A stretch of 9,185 nucleotides of DNA from Bacteroidaceae bacterium. Its GTDB lineage: Bacteria > Bacteroidota > Bacteroidia > Bacteroidales > Bacteroidaceae. Shown here in pieces: positions 1 through 5,780 of the stretch; within the stretch, counting starts at the first letter, position 1, and each line of letters opens with the position of its first letter. Location of the stretch: the NCBI GenBank assembly GCA_900768625.1, contig CAAGDO010000017.1, positions 1 to 9,185 of the forward strand. The letters run 5' to 3'. The notes under the pieces are model-generated. The model saw only the letters and a list, made by a program, of their open reading frames with translations, was not told the origin of the DNA and did no database searches. A program made the position numbers and the translations under genes.

Positions 1-1
1 T

Positions 2-151
2 ATTCTTCTTTGCAAGGACAAAGATTCGTCCGTTGTAGAATGGTCGTTGCGTGGCATAACTACTCCTTTGGGAGTGGCAAGCTATCAGCTGCAAGAGGTC
101 TATGAACGAACATTGCTTGAAGTGAAGCAACAAGCCTCAGAGGAAGAATAG
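2..151 (+). CDS. YhcG/DUF1016-type PDDEXK nuclease family protein, C-terminal fragment (5' truncated by the window)
   Basis: An open frame enters from the left edge and ends at TAG (149-151), giving 49 residues. It reads ILLCKDKD, then VVEWSLRG, then a TPLGVASYQL stretch, and ends in an acidic tail (EEE). This order (LLCKDKD, then VVEY-ALR, then KPIGV-x-YQL) is the typical C-terminal end of DUF1016 (YhcG) proteins. In that family an N-terminal DUF1016 domain is followed by a PD-(D/E)xK nuclease-like domain, and the segment seen here would be the last strands of the nuclease domain. The biological role of the family is not settled; members are often found in accessory regions near restriction-modification or toxin-like genes. 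The catalytic part lies outside the window, so activity cannot be judged. The family call rests on motif recall over a short stretch. Confidence 0.78.
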   Translation: MLLCKDKDSSVVEWSLRGITTPLGVASYQLQEVYERTLLEVKQQASEEE

Positions 152-213
152 TAATACCTCAAATCCGCAACTAAGCCCTTCAACCTCCTTCTTGCGTGTA
201 CACAAGGTTTAGG

Positions 214-504
214 TGTTATAGTCAAACAGAAGTGGTTTGGGAATCAACCGAACGGATTTTGAAACTTGATTGGGCATTTACACTATCTCGTTTTGAGGGC
301 GTAGCCATTAATGAACATTTTCTCCTCAAGGCGTGCTTCAGCACGCTGAGGGGAGAAGCGTGCGCAAGCACGCAGCATTGATGGCCATTAATGGCTGATT
401 GATGGAAATTAATGCAGAGACCCAGCGTGCGCAGCACACCCAAACAAATCCGGATGATATGAGGACTTGAATTTTTCTCAAACCGCTTCTGTTTGACTAT
501 AACA
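214..504. repeat. 291-bp element with 26-bp terminal inverted repeats (MITE-like)
   Basis: The ends at 214-239 and 479-504 are inverted copies of each other with one mismatch in 26; the outer sequence is TGTTATAGTCAAACAGAAG. No target-site duplication is evident, and no transposase is encoded inside. The interior carries GC-rich hairpins and the 12-bp palindrome GCCATTAATGGC (384-395). The right end overlaps by 5 bp the first copy of the 145-bp repeat. The other copy of that repeat, at 1932, has no such element next to it. This could be a non-autonomous mobile element or a structured extragenic repeat. A 107-codon minus-strand frame (222-545) lies almost wholly inside it and is not believed to be a gene. 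Positions 152-213, to its left, show nothing recognisable. Confidence 0.7.
322..373. repeat. Pair of GC-rich hairpins (REP-like) inside the inverted-repeat element
   Basis: Two adjacent stem-loops share almost the same stem. The first has the 6-bp stem GCGTGC/GCACGC with loop TTCA (331-346). It is extended outwards by CTCCTCA pairing imperfectly with TGAGGGGAG. The second has the same stem with loop GCAA (358-373), a GNRA-type tetraloop if transcribed on this strand. A weaker relative, GTGC-GCA-GCAC, lies at 427-437. Short paired hairpins of this kind resemble REP-type extragenic repeats. No RAYT transposase is visible in the window. Confidence 0.6.
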
Positions 505-644
505 TAAAACCACAATCGCTTTCTTCCCGAGAAAAGCCTACGCATAATCCCCGCGTAAATTCCCCATTCATTTCAGCTTTCGCAACCTGTCCTGGGCGAA
601 GCCTTCATTTGACGGAGAATGTACGCGGGGATCACACGTTGGCT
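500..644. repeat. 145-bp direct repeat, copy 1, containing a ~100-bp inverted-repeat element
   Basis: This stretch aligns without gaps to 1932-2076, with 7 differences in 145 positions by manual comparison. Its core (540-639) has 18-bp arms, ACGCATAATCCCCGCGTA on the left and a related right arm with 3 mismatches. A smaller internal stem involves GCTTTCGC and GCGAAGCC. It begins about 25 bp beyond the stop codon of the minus-strand ATPase gene, so a transcript reading out of that gene would contain this hairpin. It may act as a transcript end or stabiliser, or be a small mobile element. It carries no gene. Confidence 0.85.
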
Positions 645-663
645 CTCGCCCTCAAATAATGGA

Positions 664-1791
664 TTACTTTAAGAAATCCAACCAATTCTCAGGAGTAACG
701 ACTGATGAGGTTTCCACTGCATAATTCTCTGCAAATATTTTCGGGATAACAGTGTTGGCCTTTTTGGGATTCCACTTTAATTCGAAAAGATTGAATCTGC
801 CGTCAGATTCCTCAATATAGTCTATTTCCTGTTGCTGCGTTGTGCGCCAAAAGTACGGAATAACGTTTCGACCATTGTAGTGATTGGCTTTAAGACGCTC
901 ACTGATAAAGAAATTTTCCCATAATGCCCCCGTATCCTGTCGCAACGATAAAGGAGCAAAATTCTGCAGAATAGCATTACGGATGCCGTTATCGTAGAAG
1001 TAGATTTTCTTACTTCTTTTCAGTTCAGTACGCAAATTTCGATTAAAACCATTCAGCCGGAATATCACATAGCACTTTTCCAGCAAGCTAATATATTTCT
1101 CTACAGTCTTATTGTCCGAGCCAATCGTCTGTGCCAATTCGTTGTACGACACTTCGCTCGTCACCTGCAAAGCCAAAGCAGTGAGAAGCTTGTCGAGCAA
1201 CATCGGACGTCGGACATCATCGAGCGTCAAAAGATCCTTATAGAGATAGCTACCAGCCAAGTTGGTAAGAATCTCCTTGGCATCCGTTTCGTGGTTGACA
1301 ACATCTGGATAAGAACCATAGATAAGGCGCGTTTCAAGCGTTTGCTTCACATGAATCAGGCCTTTACCTTCCAGCAGTTCTGCGGTGGACAACGGAAAAA
1401 GATGATATTCAAATTTTCGTCCCGTCAACGGTTCGTTGAGTTTATTCTGCAATTCGAATGAGGAAGAACCTGTCACCAGCAGCTGTACTTCTGGAAACTG
1501 GTCGGTGATGAGTTTCAAGCTGAGTCCGATGTCTGGAATGCGCTGTGCTTCGTCAATGGCCACAATTTTATTGTTTCCAATCAACATCCGCCATTCTGCA
1601 GTGTTGATATGTGTCAACAGATCCCTTACTTCTGGATCATCGCAGTTAAGTTCCAATGTGGGCAAGTGCAGCTTATCGATAATCATTTTCAACAAAGTGC
1701 TCTTTCCCACCTGACGCGCCCCAATCAAGATGATGGCTTTTCCTTTAAACAATCTTTGCTCGATTGTTTCCTGTAGTTTTCGGGTTATCAT
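664..1791 (-). CDS. AAA-type ATPase with C-terminal DUF4143 domain (375 aa)
   Basis: The N-terminal half is a P-loop ATPase: Walker A GARQVGKST (residues 24-32), Walker B IVAIDEAQ (76-83) and a sensor-like strand LLVTGSSSFEL near 104-114. The C-terminal half is DUF4143, ending in a strand pattern with D324, E337 and K339 (EID, then FELKW). This resembles the D-ExK arrangement of PD-(D/E)xK folds. Length and domain order are normal for the family. These proteins are common in Bacteroidetes accessory DNA, but their cellular role is not established and I assign none. The ATG at 1791 fits the promoter at 1836-1866, giving a leader of about 40 nt. The gene stands alone between two 145-bp direct repeats and is more AT-rich than the cyd genes, which suggests acquisition or movement as a cassette. 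Confidence 0.9.
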   Translation of the reverse strand: MITRKLQETIEQRLFKGKAIILIGARQVGKSTLLKMIIDKLHLPTLELNCDDPEVRDLLTHINTAEWRMLIGNNKIVAIDEAQRIPDIGLSLKLITDQFPEVQLLVTGSSSFELQNKLNEPLTGRKFEYHLFPLSTAELLEGKGLIHVKQTLETRLIYGSYPDVVNHETDAKEILTNLAGSYLYKDLLTLDDVRRPMLLDKLLTALALQVTSEVSYNELAQTIGSDNKTVEKYISLLEKCYVIFRLNGFNRNLRTELKRSKKIYFYDNGIRNAILQNFAPLSLRQDTGALWENFFISERLKANHYNGRNVIPYFWRTTQQQEIDYIEESDGRFNLFELKWNPKKANTVIPKIFAENYAVETSSVVTPENWLDFLK

Positions 1792-1835
1792 TGTGCTGAG
1801 TTTTTAAAGTTATCGTTTCGCTATATTGCGTATCG

Positions 1836-1866
1836 CAAAAATACGAAAAAACGCCCTAATCCCAAA
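1836..1866 (-). promoter_or_regulatory. Bacteroidetes-type promoter of the first DUF4143 ATPase gene
   Basis: Read on the minus strand, TTTG (1866-1863) is followed after 19 nt by TATTTTTG (1843-1836). This matches the Bacteroides -33 TTTG / -7 TAnnTTTG consensus. The start codon is 44 nt further downstream. The -33 box lies inside the left arm of the palindrome at 1855-1924. Confidence 0.72.
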
Positions 1867-1924
1867 AATCCATATGATTTTTAGGATTACAATCCCAAAA
1901 ATCATATGGATTTTTGGGATTAGG
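1855..1924. promoter_or_regulatory. 70-bp palindrome overlapping the ATPase promoter; candidate operator
   Basis: Arms 1855-1882 and 1897-1924 are perfect 28-bp inverted repeats, and the 14-bp centre (1883-1896) is itself partly self-complementary. The structure can also be read as two tandem quasi-palindromic units built around CCATATG or CATATGG, flanked by AAAAAT/ATTTTT and by CCC/GGG. The left arm covers the -33 box of the ATPase promoter, so a protein bound here would block or modulate initiation. Alternatives are a cruciform or extragenic hairpin with no regulatory role. A terminator for cydB transcripts is less likely, because no T-run follows a stem on that strand. Confidence 0.6.
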
Positions 1925-1931
1925 ATAGTTT

Positions 1932-2076
1932 TAACATAAAACCACAATCGCTTTCTTACCGAGAAAAGCCTACGCATAATCCCCGCGTAAATCCCCCATT
2001 CATTTCAGCTTTCGCAACCTGTTCTGGGCGAAGCCTTAATTTGACGGAGAATGTACGCGGGGATTATGCGTTGGCT
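1932..2076. repeat. 145-bp direct repeat, copy 2, with perfect 18-bp inverted arms
   Basis: This is the same orientation and length as 500-644. Here the arms at 1972-1989 and 2054-2071 are fully complementary (ACGCATAATCCCCGCGTA and its reverse complement), so this copy appears the less decayed of the two. It begins about 36 bp past the cydB stop codon and would form a long hairpin in cydB read-through RNA. An additional short hairpin (GCTTT/AAAGC type) lies in the outer 40 bp, 1932-1971. No gene is present. Confidence 0.85.
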
Positions 2077-2106
2077 TATATTTTCCTTACGTCGGCTCGA
2101 AAAAGC

Positions 2107-3210
2107 CTATTTCTTGTCCATCACGCTCCAGACGTAGGCGATATAGCCAAAGACGAACGGCACGAGGAGGGAGACAAAGAACATGGTGCGGAGAGTGAAC
2201 TCGCTGCTGCAACTGTTGGCGATGGTGAGCGAGCTTTGGAGGTCGGCATTGGAGGGATAGTAGGCCGTGTTGCCAAGGCCGGCGATGAGGAGAAGGGAGA
2301 GAACAACCAACACCACGCCGATGCCGGCCGGCCAGATACCTCTGACATAGGTCTTGCTGACCACGGTACGCCCCACCCCATAGAGCAAGAGCACCACTCC
2401 AATGAGCGTGAGCACAGCGAGCAACGGCATGGAGAGATAGTTGTGGAGATATTTCATCGGCTCCATGAAGACGAGGCCCGTTTGCGGATCAACGGCGTAT
2501 CCATCCTTCAGCAACAAACGCACAAAGAAGGTGAGGAAAAGCACGAGGAAGGCGCCTGTAGCTCCCACCAGACGCACGCTTGCACGCGAACGGATGTCCT
2601 CATCCTCCACATTGTTGATGATATAAAGGGCTCCAAGCATTTGCGCCAAGAACATCACAGCAAGGCCAAACACCAGATTCCAAGGGTCAAGCAGTGCGTC
2701 AAGACCTGCCGAAGCATTGGCCCAACGGCTGATGACGGGCGAACCGAGGTCCATGAGCGAAGCTTTTGCAACGACGAAGTTGGAACCATCAAAGAACGTG
2801 GCCACAGCGCCGCCCAACAGGAGCGGACCCACGATGCCGTTCAACACGAGGAACCAACGATACGTGCGCGTGCCCAGAAGATTGCCTTTCTTCAGCTGGA
2901 ACTCATAGCTCACGGCTTGCAACACAAACGAAAAGAGGATGATCATCCACAGCCAGTAGGCTCCGCCGAAACTGGTGCTATAGAACAAAGGGAAGGAGGC
3001 GAAGAAGGCGCCACCGAAGGTGACCAGCGTGGTGAACGTGATTTCCCACTTCCGTCCCGTCGATTCAAGAACTTTCCGCTGTCCCTCTTCCGTACGTCCG
3101 AGGCTGTGGACCATCGAGTTGGCTCCCTGCACAAAAAGCAGGAACACAAGCAGCGCACCGAGCAATGAGACGATGAACCACCAATATTGTTGTAAGAATT
3201 CGTAACTCAT
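2107..3210 (-). CDS. cydB: Cytochrome bd ubiquinol oxidase subunit II (367 aa)
   Basis: CydB is the integral membrane partner of CydA in cytochrome bd, which oxidises quinol and reduces O2 to water in the cytoplasmic membrane. The protein is a chain of hydrophobic helices. It has the CydB-type order: an N-terminal WWFIVSLLGALLVFLLF helix followed by QGANS, a central GGAFFASFPLFY helix (compare AWFAAFPMLY in E. coli CydB), and a later GPLLLGGAVATFF helix. It ends in a long helix and a basic MDKK tail. Length is normal. The start at 3210 lies 21 bp after the cydA stop with no overlap, and no strong Shine-Dalgarno is seen, as is usual in Bacteroidetes. It is the last gene of the DUF4492-cydA-cydB operon. 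No CydX-like or CydC/CydD gene follows. Confidence 0.95.
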   Translation of the reverse strand: MSYEFLQQYWWFIVSLLGALLVFLLFVQGANSMVHSLGRTEEGQRKVLESTGRKWEITFTTLVTFGGAFFASFPLFYSTSFGGAYWLWMIILFSFVLQAVSYEFQLKKGNLLGTRTYRWFLVLNGIVGPLLLGGAVATFFDGSNFVVAKASLMDLGSPVISRWANASAGLDALLDPWNLVFGLAVMFLAQMLGALYIINNVEDEDIRSRASVRLVGATGAFLVLFLTFFVRLLLKDGYAVDPQTGLVFMEPMKYLHNYLSMPLLAVLTLIGVVLLLYGVGRTVVSKTYVRGIWPAGIGVVLVVLSLLLIAGLGNTAYYPSNADLQSSLTIANSCSSEFTLRTMFFVSLLVPFVFGYIAYVWSVMDKK

Positions 3211-3231
3211 AGTAAAGTGAGAGAAGGGGGG

Positions 3232-4797
3232 TTAGGAGAGTTTGTTGACGTTATAGTTTCGAATCACGCGACACATGATGCTCACCTCTGCCACCAGCAA
3301 AGCCGTGAAAAGAGCCAGGAAGAGGAAGAACGTGAAAGCCACGCTGCCCGGCTGAAGGTCAGAAACGGCGGCCACGGTGGGGAGCATGTCCTGAATAGCC
3401 CAAGGCTGACGCCCCAATTCGGCCACAATCCATCCGGCCTCACTCGCCAGATAGGTCAGCGGAAGCATCACCAAGGCGGAGAGATACAGCCAGCGATACC
3501 CCGAAGTGATGTCCTTGCGCCAGGCCATATGACCGATGACGAAGAAGAACAGCATCAGCAACGTGCCCACGCCCACCATGATGCGGAAGGCATAGAAATT
3601 GACAGGGATATAAGGCACCAGTTCCGCACGGTCCTTGATGTAGCCGTAGCCGAAATAGGGCATATCCTGCTTCAGCTGGCTGAGCAATTCGGGCAAGCGT
3701 TTGTCGGTGGCATCCGCAGCCTTCAGCTTGCGATATTCGGCAAGGCTGGCAATGGCCCGACGGCCACGCTCCATCTTCTCCTCTGCCGAGGGTTCACGCT
3801 GACCGTCGGAACGCGTGTAGCCATTGAGCAAATCATTGACACCAGGCACATAGCCGTCGGCCCGATGCGTGGCAAGAAGGGAAAGTCCCTTGGGGATGGC
3901 TATGCGCAGCGGAGCCTCTCCACCTTTGGCATAGTCGGGTTGCTCAAACGGATGGATTGCAGCAACGGCTGTGAGCGAAACGCCCTCACCTCCGTCGTAG
4001 AGCGCCTCCATGGCGGCAAGTTTCATGGGCTGCCTTTCCGCCACTTTCACTGCCGAGAAGTCGCCTGTACCCATCGTGAGCACAGCGGCCCCAATACCCA
4101 CGATGCTGGCAATTCGGATGCTTTGGCGCGCCATTTCCTGTTCACGTCGCTTCAGCAGATACCAGCAGCTGACCGCACAGACGAACACGGCACCCACCAC
4201 CCACGTGGAGGTGACGGTGTGGAAAAACTTGTCGATGGCAAACGGCGAAAGGGCCACGTCGAAGAAGCTGGTCATCTCGTTGCGCACGGTGTCGGGGTTG
4301 AATTCGCAGCCCACGGGATCTTGCATCCAGGCGTTGCCCTCCAGAATCCACCAGGCCGAAATCGTGGCACCAAGACCGGTGAGCCACGTAGAGGCCAGAT
4401 GGAAACCCGGCGACACCTTCTTCCAGCCGAAATACATCACAGCGACGAAGGTGCTCTCCATGAAAAACGCCACAATGCCCTCAATGGCGAGCGGCGCACC
4501 GAAAATGTCGCCCACGAACCAGGAATAGTTGCTCCAATTCGTGCCGAATTCAAATTCAAGGATGATACCCGTGGCCACACCCATGGCGAAATTCACGCCG
4601 AAGAGACGCTGCCAGAAAATGGCGGTGTCCTTCCAGAATGGCTTACGTGTGCGATAATAGCACGTTTCCATGATGCCCATGATGAGGGCAAGACCCAGTG
4701 TGAGGGGCACAAAGAGCCAATGGTAGATGGCGGTCAGTGCGAACTGGGCACGCGACCAGTCAATGAGCGTCGCGTCAACAGTCAAGAGATGTGTCAT
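3232..4797 (-). CDS. cydA: Cytochrome bd ubiquinol oxidase subunit I (521 aa)
   Basis: CydA carries the haems and the quinol site of cytochrome bd. Counting from the chosen start, the expected ligands are present: H26 in TAIYHWLF (equivalent of E. coli His19), H193 in FFHTVTS (His186) and M407 in FRIMVG (Met393). The acidic residues in IEG (E106) and MES (E114) correspond to the conserved Glu99 and Glu107. The quinol-site signature ERQPMKLAA starts the Q-loop near residue 254, and GRQPW lies at 462-466. The length matches the long Q-loop type of E. coli (522 aa). I chose ATG at 4797 because MTHLL leads directly into the conserved first helix. The frame stays open to 4848, but those 17 residues are not family-like. 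An A-rich leader precedes the start. Confidence 0.96.
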   Translation of the reverse strand: MTHLLTVDATLIDWSRAQFALTAIYHWLFVPLTLGLALIMGIMETCYYRTRKPFWKDTAIFWQRLFGVNFAMGVATGIILEFEFGTNWSNYSWFVGDIFGAPLAIEGIVAFFMESTFVAVMYFGWKKVSPGFHLASTWLTGLGATISAWWILEGNAWMQDPVGCEFNPDTVRNEMTSFFDVALSPFAIDKFFHTVTSTWVVGAVFVCAVSCWYLLKRREQEMARQSIRIASIVGIGAAVLTMGTGDFSAVKVAERQPMKLAAMEALYDGGEGVSLTAVAAIHPFEQPDYAKGGEAPLRIAIPKGLSLLATHRADGYVPGVNDLLNGYTRSDGQREPSAEEKMERGRRAIASLAEYRKLKAADATDKRLPELLSQLKQDMPYFGYGYIKDRAELVPYIPVNFYAFRIMVGVGTLLMLFFFVIGHMAWRKDITSGYRWLYLSALVMLPLTYLASEAGWIVAELGRQPWAIQDMLPTVAAVSDLQPGSVAFTFFLFLALFTALLVAEVSIMCRVIRNYNVNKLS

Positions 4798-4884
4798 TGT
4801 TTTTAGATTGTCAAATATGGATAGGAATGATTGGTTGTCATGCCACAAGGCTGGACGAAGGCTAAAGAAACATCAGCGCCTCCA

Positions 4885-5097
4885 TCATCTGGAAATCAAC
4901 TCACCGGCCACATACGACGCCTTGTCGTTGCCACCTTTCTGCTTCAACACATCGGGAAAAAAGAACAGCTTCAGTACAAAGAAGATCACAAACAGCTTGA
5001 TGAGGATCACGGTCCATAGGACCTTCCCCAACGTCATGCTCCTGAATCCTTCCATATAGAAGCGGATTATCTTACGCAGGATATTGTCATTCGTCAT
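4885..5097 (-). CDS. DUF4492 domain small membrane protein, first gene of the cyd operon (70 aa)
   Basis: A basic N-terminus with RFYMEGFRSMTLGK (residues about 12-25) leads into one long hydrophobic helix (about 26-47, rich in L, I, F and V), then FFPDVLK and a polar tail. This is the DUF4492 pattern, a family recurrently found next to cydAB in Bacteroidetes and Epsilonproteobacteria. It lies 45 bp downstream of the -7 box and 87 bp before cydA on the same strand, so it is very probably co-transcribed with cydAB. Its function is not established. The single helix and the linkage suggest an accessory or assembly subunit of cytochrome bd, by analogy with CydX; this is inference, and there is no sequence similarity to CydX that I can see. 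ATG at 5097 gives the family-like start. Confidence 0.87.
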   Translation of the reverse strand: MTNDNILRKIIRFYMEGFRSMTLGKVLWTVILIKLFVIFFVLKLFFFPDVLKQKGGNDKASYVAGELISR

Positions 5098-5149
5098 GGC
5101 TCAAGCGGTTTTTCTTGGGTTTGTAATGATTACACCTTAATACTGTTTG

Positions 5150-5180
5150 CAAATATATGCCTTTTGTTTTTACCCGCAAA
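5150..5180 (-). promoter_or_regulatory. Promoter of the DUF4492-cydA-cydB operon
   Basis: On the minus strand TTTG (5180-5177) is followed after 19 nt by TATATTTG (5157-5150), a full match to the Bacteroides TTTG/TAnnTTTG consensus. Initiation should fall near 5143-5145, giving a leader of roughly 45 nt before the DUF4492 gene. I see no convincing palindromic operator between promoter and start codon. Confidence 0.75.
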
Positions 5181-5303
5181 GCTTTTGCCATTTTTCTTCC
5201 CACTTTTTTTGTTTCTCACAGTCTGACGCCGCTACCGCCTTGGGCATACCTCCGGATAATGCCGTCCCCTCTTTCCTTCTTCCCTCCCTTGTTTTTTCCA
5301 TAA

Positions 5304-5387
5304 GCCCCGATATCGTTTTCACAAGTCCCGATGGTTTTTCAAAAAGTCCCGATGGATTTTCAAAAAGTTCCGGAGTTGTTTTTGCTT
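5304..5387. repeat. 21-bp tandem repeat, about four units
   Basis: Units begin at 5304, 5325, 5346 and 5367. The two middle ones are nearly identical (GTCCCGATGG followed by a T/A-rich half), and the outer two are degenerate. Because 21 is a multiple of three, the array reads as heptads in either direction, for example PSGLFEK on the minus strand within a 75-codon frame at 5397-5170. That frame has no recognised domain and its stop lies inside the cyd promoter, so I do not call it a gene. The array sits upstream of the cyd operon promoter. Confidence 0.72.
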
Positions 5388-5618
5388 CCCTCTGCACTAT
5401 TTTCGCAGCATCCGCGTGCCCTTTTCAGAGCATGGGGTCATCCAGAAGAAAGTTCTTGGGTTATGCATCGTTACCCGTCCCCAAGATTGCCCATAACTTT
5501 ACTGATTTTTCAAGCATAACGAAGTTTTTCTTACACGTTTCCACTATCAAAAAACTCACACAAACAAGGCAAACAGAAATACAAAACCACTGAAAATGAG
5601 ACTATCACGCTGAACCTA
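5388..5618. other. Intergenic stretch with no recognised feature
   Basis: This lies between the 21-bp and 23-bp arrays in the divergent gap between the cyd operon and the second ATPase gene. I see no domain-bearing frame, RNA gene or consensus promoter. A weak stem CTTGGG (5455-5460) / CCCAAG (5480-5485) is the only structure noted. Confidence 0.4.
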
Positions 5619-5727
5619 CCACAAAAAAGCCGATTGAAACGCCACAAAAAAGCCGATCGAAATACCACAAAAAAGCCGATTGGAACGCCACAAAAAAGCC
5701 GATTGAAACGCCACAAAAAAGCCGATT
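5619..5727. repeat. 23-bp tandem array, 4.7 copies, directly upstream of the second ATPase promoter
   Basis: Units start at 5619, 5642, 5665, 5688 and 5711 (the last partial), with consensus beginning CCACAAAAAAGCCGATTG. Spacing is exactly 23 bp and differences are confined to a few positions near the unit end. There are no unique spacers, so this is not a CRISPR array. The period is not a multiple of three, so the frames that run through it are accidental. The array ends 2 bp before the -33 box at 5730. Confidence 0.88.
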
Positions 5728-5729
5728 CA

Positions 5730-5761
5730 TTTGGTAACATGATGAAAAACAAGTATTTTTG
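5730..5761 (+). promoter_or_regulatory. Promoter of the second DUF4143 ATPase gene
   Basis: TTTG (5730-5733), a 20-nt gap and TATTTTTG (5754-5761) match the Bacteroides consensus. The ATG at 5781 lies 20 nt after the -7 box, implying a very short leader. This rules out the upstream in-frame starts, which would lie in the 23-bp array or between the promoter elements. Confidence 0.7.
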
Positions 5762-5780
5762 CATACAAATCCGTATCAAC

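Noticed and set aside
222..545. 107-codon minus-strand frame within the 291-bp element
   Set aside because: It spans both inverted ends and the hairpins of a repeat element, and shows no domain and no promoter.
2041..3168. Long plus-strand open frame opposite cydB (375 codons)
   Set aside because: Low-complexity His/Glu/Arg-rich product with no domain, opposite a clear CydB membrane protein.
3217..4806. Long plus-strand open frame opposite cydA (529 codons)
   Set aside because: It mirrors cydA, which has all haem-ligand and quinol-site motifs. The antisense product is rich in His, Glu and Arg with no domain, as expected of a frame held open by codon bias of the true gene.
5619..5727. Possible CRISPR array
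   Set aside because: The period is a constant 23 bp with no unique spacers between units, and there is no cas gene; it is a simple tandem repeat.
5634..5780. N-terminal extension of the second ATPase through the 23-bp array
   Set aside because: The promoter at 5730-5761 lies downstream of those codons, and the family-like N-terminus begins at 5781.
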